This document shows positions 30,498-41,739 of a stretch of DNA of 64,000 nt, piece by piece. Under the pieces are notes generated by a model. It searched no databases. It was not told where the DNA came from and saw only the letters and a list, made by a program, of their open reading frames with translations. How positions within the stretch are numbered: position 1 is the stretch's first letter; every line of letters begins with the position of its first letter. The stretch is from Cryptomeria japonica (lineage: Eukaryota; Streptophyta; Pinopsida; Cupressales; Cupressaceae): contig NC_081409.1 of NCBI RefSeq assembly GCF_030272615.1, positions 912,048,340 through 912,112,339 on the forward strand, read 5' to 3'. The translations under genes were made by a program, and so were the position numbers.

Positions 30498-31920
30498 AAA
30501 ACTTATCAAGACCTTCTAATTCCTTACCCAAAATAATCTCATCAGGATCCCAATGCTCACATATTGTAGGTACCTATTGTGACCATTTCACACATCGCCC
30601 AATTGCAAATGGGGACCCCTGCTTTTTGCTTTTTAGGGTTTGTTTTCTAGGTCTTTTAGGGTTTTGTCTATTAGCCTTTGCATTTTGAGTGTCGCCAAGG
30701 GGATCACCTAGATAGCAGGTTCTGCTTGAGTTAGGTCAAGTTGATAAGTGATGAAGTCTGGAAAGTCCTGATCCTGAAATTTGGCTAAGTCTGGAAACTG
30801 AAAAACCTCCAAAAACTAGATTTTGCAATATAATTCCTTAAGGTCTGAAACCACTCTCAAACATCCTGAAAGTATATATGGAATATAACTCACTTATACT
30901 TAAATGTTATATTCCATAAAATTATCCTGTCAGAGAGTTCAATAAGGTCAAATTTCGCTCACTGACCCTCTCAGGAGGTCCAAAGCGAATCTCCCCCCTG
31001 ACCCTTCTAGAGGGTCCAAGGCGAAAATCAACCTAGGACTCATTCCTGGCCTTATTTGACCAAATTTTGATTTGCAAAGCATTTTGTTTGGACTTTGGAA
31101 TTGATTGAACACCTTGAAGAAAATGATGAATTTTGGCCAAGATTGGGAATTTCGCTCCTGACCCTTGCTGAGGGTCCAGAGCGAAATTCATTGTAGATTT
31201 CATTTGCCAACTCGCTTGAATTTGAAACCTTGTTCCTGGCCTTGAAAATGATCTTACCTTGCCCTGTGAAGTGATTTGAAACTAAAAGATTGAGCAATTT
31301 AGCCTAGATTGTAAATTTCGCTCCTGACCCTTGCCGAGGGTCCAGGGTGAAAATCTTATTTAAGTTTATTTTAGCACTAATTTTGGCTAACTTGTTTTGT
31401 GCAGGGTCTCCCGGAGAGAAGATTAGACATCACTTGATGCAAATTGAAGGTTGGAAAGCATTAAAGATGATGAATTTTGGGCAACAAATCAAAATCGCTC
31501 CTGACCCTGTCTGAGGGCCTGTTGTGACGTTTTCACACATCGCCCCATTGCAAATGGGGACCCATGTTTTTTGCTTTTTAGGGTTTGTTCTTTGGTTTTT
31601 TAGGGTTTTGTTAGCTAGCCTTTGCATTTTGAACGTCGCCCAGGGGATCACATGGATAAGCAAGTCCGGCTTGAGTGAAGTCCTGATCCTGAATTTTGGC
31701 TAAGTCTGGAATGTCCTGATCCTGAATTTGACTAAGTCTGGAAACTGAAAAAACCTCCAAAAACTAGATTTTGCAATATAACTCCTGGAGGTCTGAAACC
31801 ACTCTCAAACATCCTGAAAGTATATATGGAATATAACTTAAAGTATAAGAAGGAAATGTCTCTTATACTTAAATGTTATATTCCATAAAATTTATCCTCA
31901 TAGAGAGTTCGAAAAGTCAA

Positions 31921-33220
31921 ATTTCGCTCGTGTCCTTCTCCAAGGGTCCAGACCGAAAAGCGCTCCTATCCCTCTCCAAGGGACCAAGGCGAATCGCTCG
32001 TGTCCCTCACCAAGGGTCCAGAGCGAAAATGCTTAGTTGAGCCATTCCTGACCTTGTTTGGACGAATTGAGACATCAAAGGCATGGTGAAGGACGAAATG
32101 AGCATGATAGAGCATCCAGACTTGATCAAAAACAATGAAATGATGACGTTTTTGCCTAGAGGGTCTAATTCGCTCCTGTCCCTCACTGAAGGACCAGAGC
32201 GATTTTTGTTATAGATGATTTTCTTGCCAAGTTACAACCGATCTCAAGGCATGAATGAATGAAATGAAGTATGGCGAGACCATTGAAGATAAATTTTGGA
32301 GGTGATAAAGTAAAATGAAGCCCACAAGAGCAGGATCGCTCCTGTCCCTCTCCAAGGGACCAGGGCGATATAATGGTTATATTGTCGTTCCTCCAAATTC
32401 AAGGCACTCCAAGACGAAGAACAAGGTGGTGAAGACATTTTAAGACATCTCCATCAAGCGCAAAGCATCAAAAATTGCCGAAGGTGAAGGATTTGCACCA
32501 AGACATCTAATTCGCTCCTGTCCCTCAGGAAGGGACCAGAGCGATATTTCCATAATGGCTTAGATTTCGAAAATTTGTCAAGTGTCAAGCGACCAAGGGG
32601 ATCAAGGGGACTTCATTTTACGCGTTGATAGCAATTACAAGTTGAAGAAGGCAAAGACAAGCTCAAAACGTTGAAGTTCGCTCCTGTCCCTCAGGAAGGG
32701 ACCAGAGCGATATACACCATATTTGCCAATTCATGCATAAATCACGTTAAGTCAAGGTTTTGCAAAGTGGTAAAAGGTCTAAGGTGTCTTTTGAAGACGA
32801 TATACAAGAGTTTTGAACGTCAAAATGCTATCAATTGAGCTAAGGAACTTATATCGCTCCTGTCCTTTGGTCAAGGACCAAAGCGATTTCTATTAAAACA
32901 CTCATGCTCCTTCAAAATCAAGACAATGCAAGGGTGGGCAAGATCGAGGACGCCATTTGAAAGATAATGAATGAGGAACAAAGGTTGAAAGGTGGCAAAT
33001 TCTAGCTAGAGCACATGGATCGCTCCTGTCCCTCTCCAAGGGACCAGGGCGATATCACATCTTAAAGACATTCCTTCGCACAAACAAGTCAATCAAACTT
33101 GAAGGACCCAGCTAAAATGCCGATTTGAACGTAAGGATCAAGATTTTGAACGTCAAAAATGCAAGGATCAAGACCAAATTGATGGATCGCTCTTGTCCCT
33201 CAGTCAGGGACCAGGGCGAT
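31921..33220 (+). repeat. Array of 10 CGCTCCTGTCCC..GGGACCAGAGCG hairpins in H
   Basis: Three motifs are packed head to tail at about 31924-32025, then singles near 32169, 32336, 32512, 32679, 32853, 33019 and 33186 (spacing 166-176 bp). Typical motif: stem CGCTC/GAGCG, a 2x2 mismatch (CT opposite CA), stem GTCCCT/AGGGAC, 4-6 base loop. Confidence 0.85.
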
Positions 33221-34517
33221 GAGGTACGTATTATTTCATTTTGAAAAATTTGGTGCTCAAACACATTTCTTTAAATTTATTTTAAATGCTAAAATCGATG
33301 GATTGCAAATTTAATTAAAAATGGCATTTAAAATTTGCGCTTGATATTTATTAATTATTTTTGCCTTAATAAAAATCGAAATTTATTAATTTAAATAATA
33401 AAGGCATTTAATAATTAATTATTAATTAATAAAAAAATCAAATGGAGCGCTAAGATATGAAGGTCGGCTTTATTTATTTATTAAAAATCGTTTTAGTTGC
33501 CTTATTTTTACAAAGTCAGCCTAAGTGAATTGGTGATATGAGCGTTTATAAAGGGTGGTGAAGATTGTTATTTTCACATTACCATTTTATCCTTCAAGTG
33601 CGATTTGAGGAAGACAAAAGGAAGAGTGCGAGTTGTGTTCTAAGGTGCAAGCATTATCAAAGGAGTTCGAGTTTCAAGTTAGGCAAACTTGCCAAGGACA
33701 TTGAAGATCACGTCAAAGTCATCTAATTTCAAATTTTGCCTAGGCGATTTTCCTCATTTTGCATTTTAGAGTTAAGCTCTTAAGTAAGGTATGGCAAGAT
33801 CTCTTGTTTTAATTTCGAATTTTGATCATCATTGCCTTAATTTTGAATTTTGAAAATTTGTTTTCCCTTAGCTTAGTCGTTTTTAGGAAATGATTAATAA
33901 AGGACTTATCATTAAGTTTCCTAAAATTTGCTCTCTAATTTATGTTATGTATTGCAAAATCATGGTACTAATTTTGAAATGTTGTGTAGGCATCAAATGG
34001 AGATCTCTTCAAGGAAAATCAAGCCAGATCCAGGACGGTCTTCGCCAGGACGGTCTTCGCGAGGACGATCAAGTAAGGACATGGGCAACCTCTTTCAATC
34101 CAACGTTCCAAGGCGAGGTACATCATCATCCTGCACATCAAGGACACAAGGAGTTAGGACAAGAGTTAATTAAAGATAGCCTCTCAACGACATCAAATTG
34201 AATATCTAGCAAGCTACAAGTGTCAGATGAGGTGGCATCCCAGTCATCACTCCTCCAGTCAGTGTGGTCCACCTCAGCATGTCCAGATTCAATGTATCTA
34301 ACTCATGGAAGGTGGCACAAACTCCGATGTACCTACCCTGGCTATCCATTGGTCGATTTTTCTAGAAGGGACATGTGTCCAAGCAATACAATTATTTCAT
34401 TGGTCAAGCATTAAATGTTATGTAATGGTTGTAACAAACCCTAATTAGGGTTTTCATTGTAAAATCTTGGCCATTGATCTTGAATTGATCTAAGCCATCA
34501 AATTGTATTGTGGGCAC

Positions 34518-34525
34518 TATATAAG
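34518..34525 (+). promoter_or_regulatory. TATA box of solo LTR H
   Basis: TATATAAG in GGGCACTATATAAGCCC, identical in H, I and the LTR at 47348; about 850 bp from the LTR end. Likely Pol II promoter of the family; preservation across copies is seen, activity is inferred. Confidence 0.6.
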
Positions 34526-37500
34526 CCCAGGCATTTCATTTGTAAAGGCGAATTAGAAAATTATTAGAGAGAGTTGTAAATAATAGAAAGCAGTTAGTAG
34601 ATAGAGAGTAGTTAGAAATTGATAACAAGGCAAGAAATTGTTGCCATTGATTGTAAACAAACTCCATTTTCATTGAAGTAATGGTGAAATATGTCGTTTT
34701 CTTGCAATTTGCATGGTTTCTTGTTGAGTCTTCAATCTTAGATGGTAGATGATTAGATGAATGGAGGAAATGTGATTGATTGATGGTGGAATTCGTATAT
34801 CCATACTACTAGCAGTTTGTTGATTGCAGACTTGCCTTGTGTAGTCAACTGGAATCGTTCAGCTTAAGCTCAATTTCAATTTGTTGCCTCTTCATTGATA
34901 TGCATCAACTTGGATGGTATCTATGCCTGCGGTGATGATTTGAACATCATAAAGCTTCCCTTAGAAGATCGCACTAGTCTTGTGTAGATGTTCCATTGAT
35001 GTCAAAACAAGATCTAGTTAGAGTTTCATCAAAAAATCAAGTCATTGCTCCTACATTCTTAGTATTAGGATTAGATCCTCTCTTCGCCCTTATCCTTTTT
35101 TCATTTTTTTCAAATCCAAGTTAGTAAGAGCCTGTGTCCAGCAAAGCAGATCGGAAGTTCAATCATCACATGTAAGTCCCCTTGTGATTCCAGCAAATCA
35201 CATCACACCACGGAAGCTTGTCCACACGTAGAGACCCTACTAAAAGAACCTTGGAGTCTACCTAACTGATCCTTTATGCAGATCTTCAGCAGTTAGAGAC
35301 TATTTTCTCAAGAGAGGATAAGATGCCTATTGGTATTTTATTCTGTGTATGATGGTGTACAAAATACACGTCAACAAGGCCCAGGGCGAATTTCTTGTGG
35401 ACACACTATTTTATCCTTTTTTGGACATGAGAATTTATTCATAGCATGAAACAAGATAACATCTTCCTTAGCCAAGGAATTTCGAGATGAAAAGTGAAAC
35501 AATTTGATCATGATGGCAAAAAGCGCTCCTGACCCTCACTGAAGGTCCGGAGCTTGATTTTCAAATTTGCACTGTTCTTGCAGGATCAAAGTGATTTTAT
35601 GATTGGCAGAGATCAAGGAAAGCATGTTCTATCCGTTGAATATAATTTGAGTGGTCAACAAAGGAGGAAATCAACCCAAAAACAAAAGGCGCTCCTGACC
35701 CTCACTGAAGGTCCAGAGCGATTTCTTGAAAGACACATTATTTTATCACTTGTTGGGCTTAAAGATTTATTCATAGCATGAAAAAGGAAAGTTCTTCCTT
35801 ATCAAGGTGATTTCAAAGGGAAAGGTGAGAGAAAATAGCTTAAATTTGCAAAAGCGCTCCTGACCCTCAATGAAGGTCCGGAGCTAGATTCTAAAAGTAC
35901 AATTTTCTTGCAAGGACAAAACAAGTTTTGTGATTAAAATAAATGGAAGAGGGTGTGTTCTATCCGTTGAAGATAATTGGGAGAAACAACAAGGCATGGA
36001 CAAGCTTAAATTTGCAAAAGCGCTCCTGACCCTCACTGAAGGCCCAGAGCGATTTTTGCAAAAAACTACAACTTTTCTTCAAAATTGTGCTAAGGCAAGG
36101 ATGAGATAAGGCAAAAGGACCCCAAGAAACTTGATGAATATTGTATTGCCTTTGAAAATTGAGGATTTTAGTCACAAAATAAAAAATTGCTTCTGGCCTT
36201 CACCAAGGGCCCAGGGCGAAATTTGTGATATCCTTCATTTTCTACATTGCTTGAGCGTTGAAATTCTTAACGAATTCACCAAATTTGCTAATTTTGAGCC
36301 CTTTGGAGATTTTGAATCAAATTCACATTAAATTAAGGCATTTTGAATTTAATAAATTAAATTTTAAGCCTTGAAATTAATAAAAATTCCCTTGGAGGCA
36401 TTTAAAATTAATTTTTATTAAATTAAAATTAAATGTGGAGCGCACAAGGCCTTATTTTCACTTATTTTGCCAAGTCGGCCCCCCTTTTTTTTGAAATTTA
36501 TTTATTTTTAACCTCTTTTTGCCAAGTCGGCCTAGAGGGAGCAAAGGGGTGAGCGCTCTATATATTGGAGGTGTTTTTTCACAATTCAAATCATTCAATC
36601 ATCCTTTCAAGTGCGAATTTGGAGAGCTAATTGAAGGGGCTAAATTCATCTTGAAGGCTATTGGAGAGGCGAATTTCTTGCTAGATTGGAGGATAATTTC
36701 CAGATTTTTTGAAGGTATTTGAAGGCGAATTTCCAGATTTTTGAAGAGGCTAGTGGAGTTTATTCTTTTCCAAGCTAGAGGAGGCGCAATTTGTTCAAGA
36801 GAAGGCTTTGATCTACACTTTGCCTAGCGAAATCTATTTTTTTACATCATTTCTTAGAGTTTAAAACTCAAGAGGAGGTATGGCGAAATCATCTTAACGC
36901 CCTTGTTCGAGGTTTGATTTTTAGACATGTTTTAGAAAAGTCTAAGTATTGCATGGTTAATTAGGCAATGATAACTCAAGATTTATCATGAGGTTTCCTA
37001 AATTAAAAATCTTAAATCTTCCTCTTGAATCTTAATTTCTACACTTCAACATATAATGCTTAAGAACTAATTTTGAAATGTTGTGTAGGTATCAAGATGG
37101 CGACTCCAGAGCTCAGAGGATCTACAAGTCGGCAGGCTCTCATCAGAGAAGATCCAGTCCAGGACAAAGATGATCTCCTCCAGCTCAGTATCATCAAAGA
37201 AGATCAAGCAAGGATAAGGGCGACCTCTTCCAGTCCAGTATTCCAAGGCGAGGTACATCATCATCCTGCAAATCATGGACACAAGAAGTCAGAGCAAAGA
37301 GTTTGTTGAAGAAGCAGATAATTCCAGAAGAGTTAATTAAAGCTAACTTCTCAACATTACCAAATTGAGTATCAACCAAGTGTCTGACGAGTTGGCATCC
37401 TAGTCATCATTTCTCCAGTCAGCGTTGGTCCACCTCAGCGTGTCCAGATTCAATCTACCTAACTCATGGAAGGTGGCACAAACTTCGATGTACCTACCCC

Positions 37501-37678
37501 AGCTATCCATTGGTCGAATTTTCCAAAGAAGACATGTGTCCTAAAGATGCAATTTTATCATTGGTCAAGCATTAAATGTAATGTAATGGTTGTAACAAAC
37601 CCTAATTAGGGTTTTCATTGTTGAATCCTGGCCATCGATCTCAAATGGATCTGAGCCATCGAATTGTATTGTGGGCAC

Positions 37679-37686
37679 TATATAAG
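37679..37686 (+). promoter_or_regulatory. TATA box of solo LTR I
   Basis: TATATAAG in the same GGGCACTATATAAGCCC context as in H. Confidence 0.6.
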
Positions 37687-38358
37687 CCCCGACTCTTCAT
37701 TTTGTAAAGGCAATAGAAAGTAGTTAGAGAGAAGTTAGTGAATAGAGAATAGTTAGAAGGTGATTAGAATAGCAATTAGAGTAGAGTAGAGAGAGAAGGC
37801 AAAGGTTGTTGCCAAGATGTTGTTGTAAGAGACTTGTAAAACTTCATTGAAGAAATGGTGAAATTTATGGGTCGATTCGACAATTTGCATGGTCTCTATA
37901 CTTCTCATATTTGATTTCATGTTATTAGATGAGTGGAAGAAATGTGCTTGATTGATGGTGAAATTCGTATATCCATACTACTAGCAGTTTGTTGATTGCA
38001 GACTTGCCTTGTGTAGTCAACTGGAATCATTCAGCTTAAGCTTAACTTCAATTGTCGCTTCTTCATTGATATGCATCAGCCTGATGGTGTCTATGCTTGC
38101 AGTGATGATTTGAACATCATAAAGCTTTCCTTCGAAGATCGCACTAACCTTGTGGAGATGGTCCTGGGATGTCAAAACAAGACTTAGTTAGAATTTCATC
38201 AAAGATCATTCATTGCTCTTACATTCTTAGTGTTAGGATTAGATCCTTTCCTCGCCCTCATCTTTTTCCCTTTTTTCCAAGTCAAAGCTAGTAAAAGCCT
38301 GTGTTCCAGCAATATTCAAAGCAAATCAGAAAGTTCAGTCATCAAGTGTAAGTCCCCT

Positions 38359-38379
38359 TGTGATTCCAGCAAAATCACA
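38359..38379 (+). other. Conserved 3' LTR hairpin in I
   Basis: Stem TGTGATT / AATCACA around loop CCAGCAA after TAAGTCCCCT. Equivalent hairpins: 35183-35202 (H), 51530-51549, and 28384-28404 (E, changed pair). Confidence 0.65.
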
Positions 38380-38559
38380 TCATACCACAAAGAGCTTATC
38401 CACACGTAGAGATCCTACAACGAAGAACTTTGAAGTCATCCTGATCGATCCTTTTCACGATATCTTCAGCATTCAGAGACTTTATTCAAGAGAGGATAAG
38501 GTACCTTTAGGTATTTTATTCTATGTTCGCATGTGCGTAAAAAACACATCAACAGTACC

Positions 38560-40234
38560 TTGTAACTAAAAATATTATAGCTTTGCCTAGTGAGTTTCTA
38601 AGAGTTGAAGTACCACTAAATTTTGCATATTAGCTATGGTTGGTGGGACATAAAAAACACACAAGAATAAGCTCTCAACCAGAAAATTCAGATTTTTATC
38701 AGGATTTAAATGGAAAATGCTGCGGTGATAAACAATAGAAATGATTGAACCTTTGTACAAGAATACATTTGTTGAACAGCAATGAAAGAAACTCAGATTT
38801 TGCAATGGAAGAATTCAGATTGAAAAACATGATTTATGTAATTTTTTGGTGTAAAAACCTCACACTGACCCTGCTGCACCCCTGGACAAATTTCTATGCA
38901 TTTTTTTTGGCTTTTTTCAGATGGCCAACATGTTATTCCTATGTGAAATTTTTGCTAACTCTCCACCTATGTGTTTGGAAGGCACTAATACTCAACATTG
39001 AAAGAAGTAATAAAAGAAATGGGTGCACAAGAATGTGTTTGTTCATAATTTATTTATGAGGGATGAGGTTAAATTAGTTGTAACATACATTATGAAAGTA
39101 ACATTAGTAGAAAATTACTTTTATTGTATTTAAATAAAATAACAACAATACCACCTTACGTCTACACATTATATCTACTATGATTTAACAGTGAAGCATG
39201 GTAGGCCACTGTAGTTGGGTATTATGAATGTTTCTATTAAGTATGAAAGCATAGCGCAACTTTTATATTGGGGTCTATGTGTGTACCACCTATCATATTA
39301 TTCTTTAGGATTTTTGCTGAGGGCCTGCAGCCTTGTATTGTAGTCTAAAAGAAAACACAAAACATAAGTAGCAATATCTTTTGGCATAGCATTTTTTTCC
39401 TCATTTAGTAGAAATAATTCAATGAGATATCTACTTTGGATTGCTATGTAGCATGTTATAAATAAATGGTAAAGATAAACCCATACCTCAATGCTATGAA
39501 TGCTGAACATTAAATCCTCTTTTAGAAAATTAATTCCTTTCAAATATTTCACAAATTTTTGCAGGAAACCTTTATGACTGCAAAAATATAACAGGATGAG
39601 AACAAAGGCATTAAAAAATAGAAAAATAAAAACTAAAATATCAATTTCCAAAGGATATTTAAATCTCATTCAAGTCTTGACAATCTCAAGACTATCATCT
39701 CCCAAAAGGCACTTAGATTTTTGAAGCACAAACAGATACATTTTCTTGCAGGAAATAATTCAAAAGAAATATTCTAGAATGGCATTCCTTTGCTAATTGA
39801 AAAGAGTTCACACAATAGAAAACTAATTAATCAAAGCATATTTCCATATAAAGCATCTCCATTCATGTGAGAACCATTTACTAATTATTACTCTAATTGT
39901 ATATTGACACAATTGTCGATTCTTTGGCCATCTAAATGCATAACACACATAATAAGAGGTTGATTTCAATATCCCACTATCTTGTTTAATGAAAGCACAA
40001 GAAATTAGTCTATGCTATGGTATCCCTCTCTTATACATGCCTTTACCAACCTCGACCTCCAAGAGATTTTAAAATAACAAGGATTAGGAACCCCTTGGTG
40101 TATGGAAGCGAGGAGAGGGTTGGGTTTAGGGAGAAAAATGAGCTTAGGATGTACCTTTTCTTGGAAATTTTATTGCATATTCAAAGACAAAGCTACAATA
40201 CATCACATGTATAAGGGCATTGTGTGGTTTTAGA
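38560..40234. other. No gene seen; AT-rich old sequence
   Basis: Short frames (38745-39059, 39298-39669) have no recognisable domain and low-complexity composition. The first roughly 200 bp may be a continuation of the minus-strand copia relic interrupted by I, but no motif confirms it. Confidence 0.4.
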
Positions 40235-41215
40235 GTGCCCCTTTTATCCCCATTGAGCTTCCAAGCGAGGTTAGCCACACTAGGATATATTTTCTTCTTT
40301 TTGTTCACATGATGCTTGTTTCAAATGCCTCTTATTATTTCTTTGGGCCAACCATTAATGTCTCCGTAATTGTGCTTCCCATTGTAATTGACAAGGACAA
40401 CTTTATGGCAAGCAGTTCCCAACAATTTGAATTTTGATTAACGGGGTAAATGGAACAATGAAAATATTCACACTAAAGATTTAATCCAATAAAGCAAGTG
40501 TTTAAGACAATAAATTAATGAACTGATGAAGAAGAAAACATGAAAAATTCAAACCATAGCAATAGATTTATGTGGAGAAACTCTTGCGAGAAAAAACTCC
40601 ACAACCAAGGAGATCCAAGGTTGTATTAATCTCAAAAGAGTATATACCTATAAAATCACTTATCCCTTTAGCAATAAACTAGCAACATAAAAGTACTTGT
40701 AGCCTTATAATCCACTATCCCATGCTTGGAATATATAGAAATGTTAGAAAATATAAAGTTATAAATCATTAAGTTGAATCCCAAACCATGAGACATGGCA
40801 AAAAACCAACACTCCTATGATCACATTAAGCATCTCCGAATAATATGTAACTCCTTTTGCACATCTTATGTTTCTTTCAGATCATAGGTGTCATAGAATT
40901 GATCATAATGGTCAAATTGACCAAGATCCCAACCATAGGTGCTCCATGAGAGCAATCAATGTCTATGTCATAAACATCAAATTAGGGAGACGCTCTGTAA
41001 TTCCCAATTTTAAATTCTTTAATGTAACATCCCTATTGATTGTCTTCTTACACAATATCTCAAGTATCCCAAATCATAAATAATGTCTCCATTCACACAT
41101 GGGCATTGCATTTTGCCCACTCCAACATGTTGGGAGACAATACATTATTTATCATCTACATAAATTAAATACAATTAATCAAGACTTAAGATTGCAAAGT
41201 GAATGGTGCTCATTA
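40235..41215 (+). repeat. Diverged dispersed repeat, copy 1
   Basis: Two blocks resemble 54350-55115. 40235-40440 (GCTTCCAAGCGAGGTTAGCC, TTCTTTTTGTTCACATGAT, GGCAAGCAGTTCCCAAC) pairs with about 54935-55110. 40600-41215 (GGTCAAATTGACCAAGATCC, CACTCCAACATGTTGGGAGA, AATTAATCAAGACTTAAGAT) pairs with about 54350-54895. Block order differs between the copies. The second block abuts a minus-strand copia RNase H scrap, so it may be the 3' LTR or UTR of that element. Confidence 0.55.
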
Positions 41216-41304
41216 TCCAAACAGTCTCCCACTTGACATTTACATTACAGGACATAAGAGAAAACTTAAGAACAAATCAAGTGCTAGAAGAGTCAAGGCC
41301 CATG

Positions 41305-41640
41305 GCCTTTCCATACCAACTAAATTTCTTTGTGCTCACTAGCATAATGAGAATCTACAATAATAACCAAGGGATCAACCTTGTGTATCATTACTTTGCT
41401 GCTCTCAACCATCTCGTAAACAAAGTGATACAAAACATAAATACGTTTTATACGATCACAGTACATCGAGTTCTTCACCAAACAAATGGCACTCTAACTA
41501 TCACATTTGATCCCAAGGTCAGACTTTAACCTACCAGTAAATCCCATAGCTTAGGGTGCCTAGTACTATAAGACCATAGCATACACTACGTTACCTATGA
41601 CACTAGCATATGGAACCTTAAAACATATCTTCCAAATCAT
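41305..41640 (-). pseudogene. Ty1/copia RNase H fragment
   Basis: Minus-strand translation gives VPYASVIGNVVYAMV (the copia RT-RNase H junction signature), then LGIKCDS-stop-SAICLVKNSMY and VLYHFVYEMVESSKVMIHKV, matching the CDxQSAI..LAKNP..RYHFVRE pattern of copia RNase H. Several stops are present and only about 110 codons remain. Flanking DNA at 40600-41300 is probably the element's 3' non-coding end. Confidence 0.75.
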
Positions 41641-41739
41641 TATTTGACTTTGGACATTAGTCCAATGGTATGTTAGTCTTGACAAGTAAAGGAATATTAA
41701 CTAGCTTATTGAAGAAAAAAAGAAATTATTTTAGGGTCC

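Larger units (their letters stand above)
31520..35376 (+). mobile_element. Giant solo LTR H nested in I (3,857 bp)
   Basis: Begins TGTTGTGACGTTTTCACACA and ends TACACGTCAACA; flanking pentamers are GGGCC (31515-31519) and AGGCC (35377-35381), a TSD with one mismatch. Closely follows the solo LTR at 47348-51723 along its whole length, slightly shorter. TATA box TATATAAG at 34518-34525 and the 3' hairpin at 35183-35202. It landed inside the 3' arm of one hairpin motif of I. Confidence 0.88.
30943..36222 (+). repeat. Hairpin array of I (GACC/GGTC form), interrupted by H
   Basis: Motifs near 30943, 30978, 31149, 31317, 31494 (cut by H, remainder at 35377), 35522, 35691, 35853, 36020 and 36187; spacing again about 165 bp. 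Consensus CGCTCCTGACCCTCACTGAA then GGTCCAGAGCG: the inner stem is GACC/GGTC rather than GTCC/GGAC as in H. The last copy has GGCC/GGCC. Confidence 0.8.
30575..38554 (+). mobile_element. Giant solo LTR I, interrupted by solo LTR H
   Basis: Begins TATTGTGACC (one change from TGTTGTGACC) and ends CACATCAACA, with a perfect TSD GTACC (30570-30574, 38555-38559). Subtracting H and its duplicate leaves about 4.1 kb. It carries its own hairpin array with the CTGACC/GGTCCAG form (30943-31519 and 35522-36222). A TATA box lies at 37679-37686 and the conserved 3' hairpin at 38359-38379. No PBS, PPT or retroviral coding, so it is a solo LTR. Confidence 0.88.

Noticed and set aside
36519-36722. Host gene exon candidate with Met start
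   Set aside because: Lies inside solo LTR I, shared only with LTR relatives, no domain.
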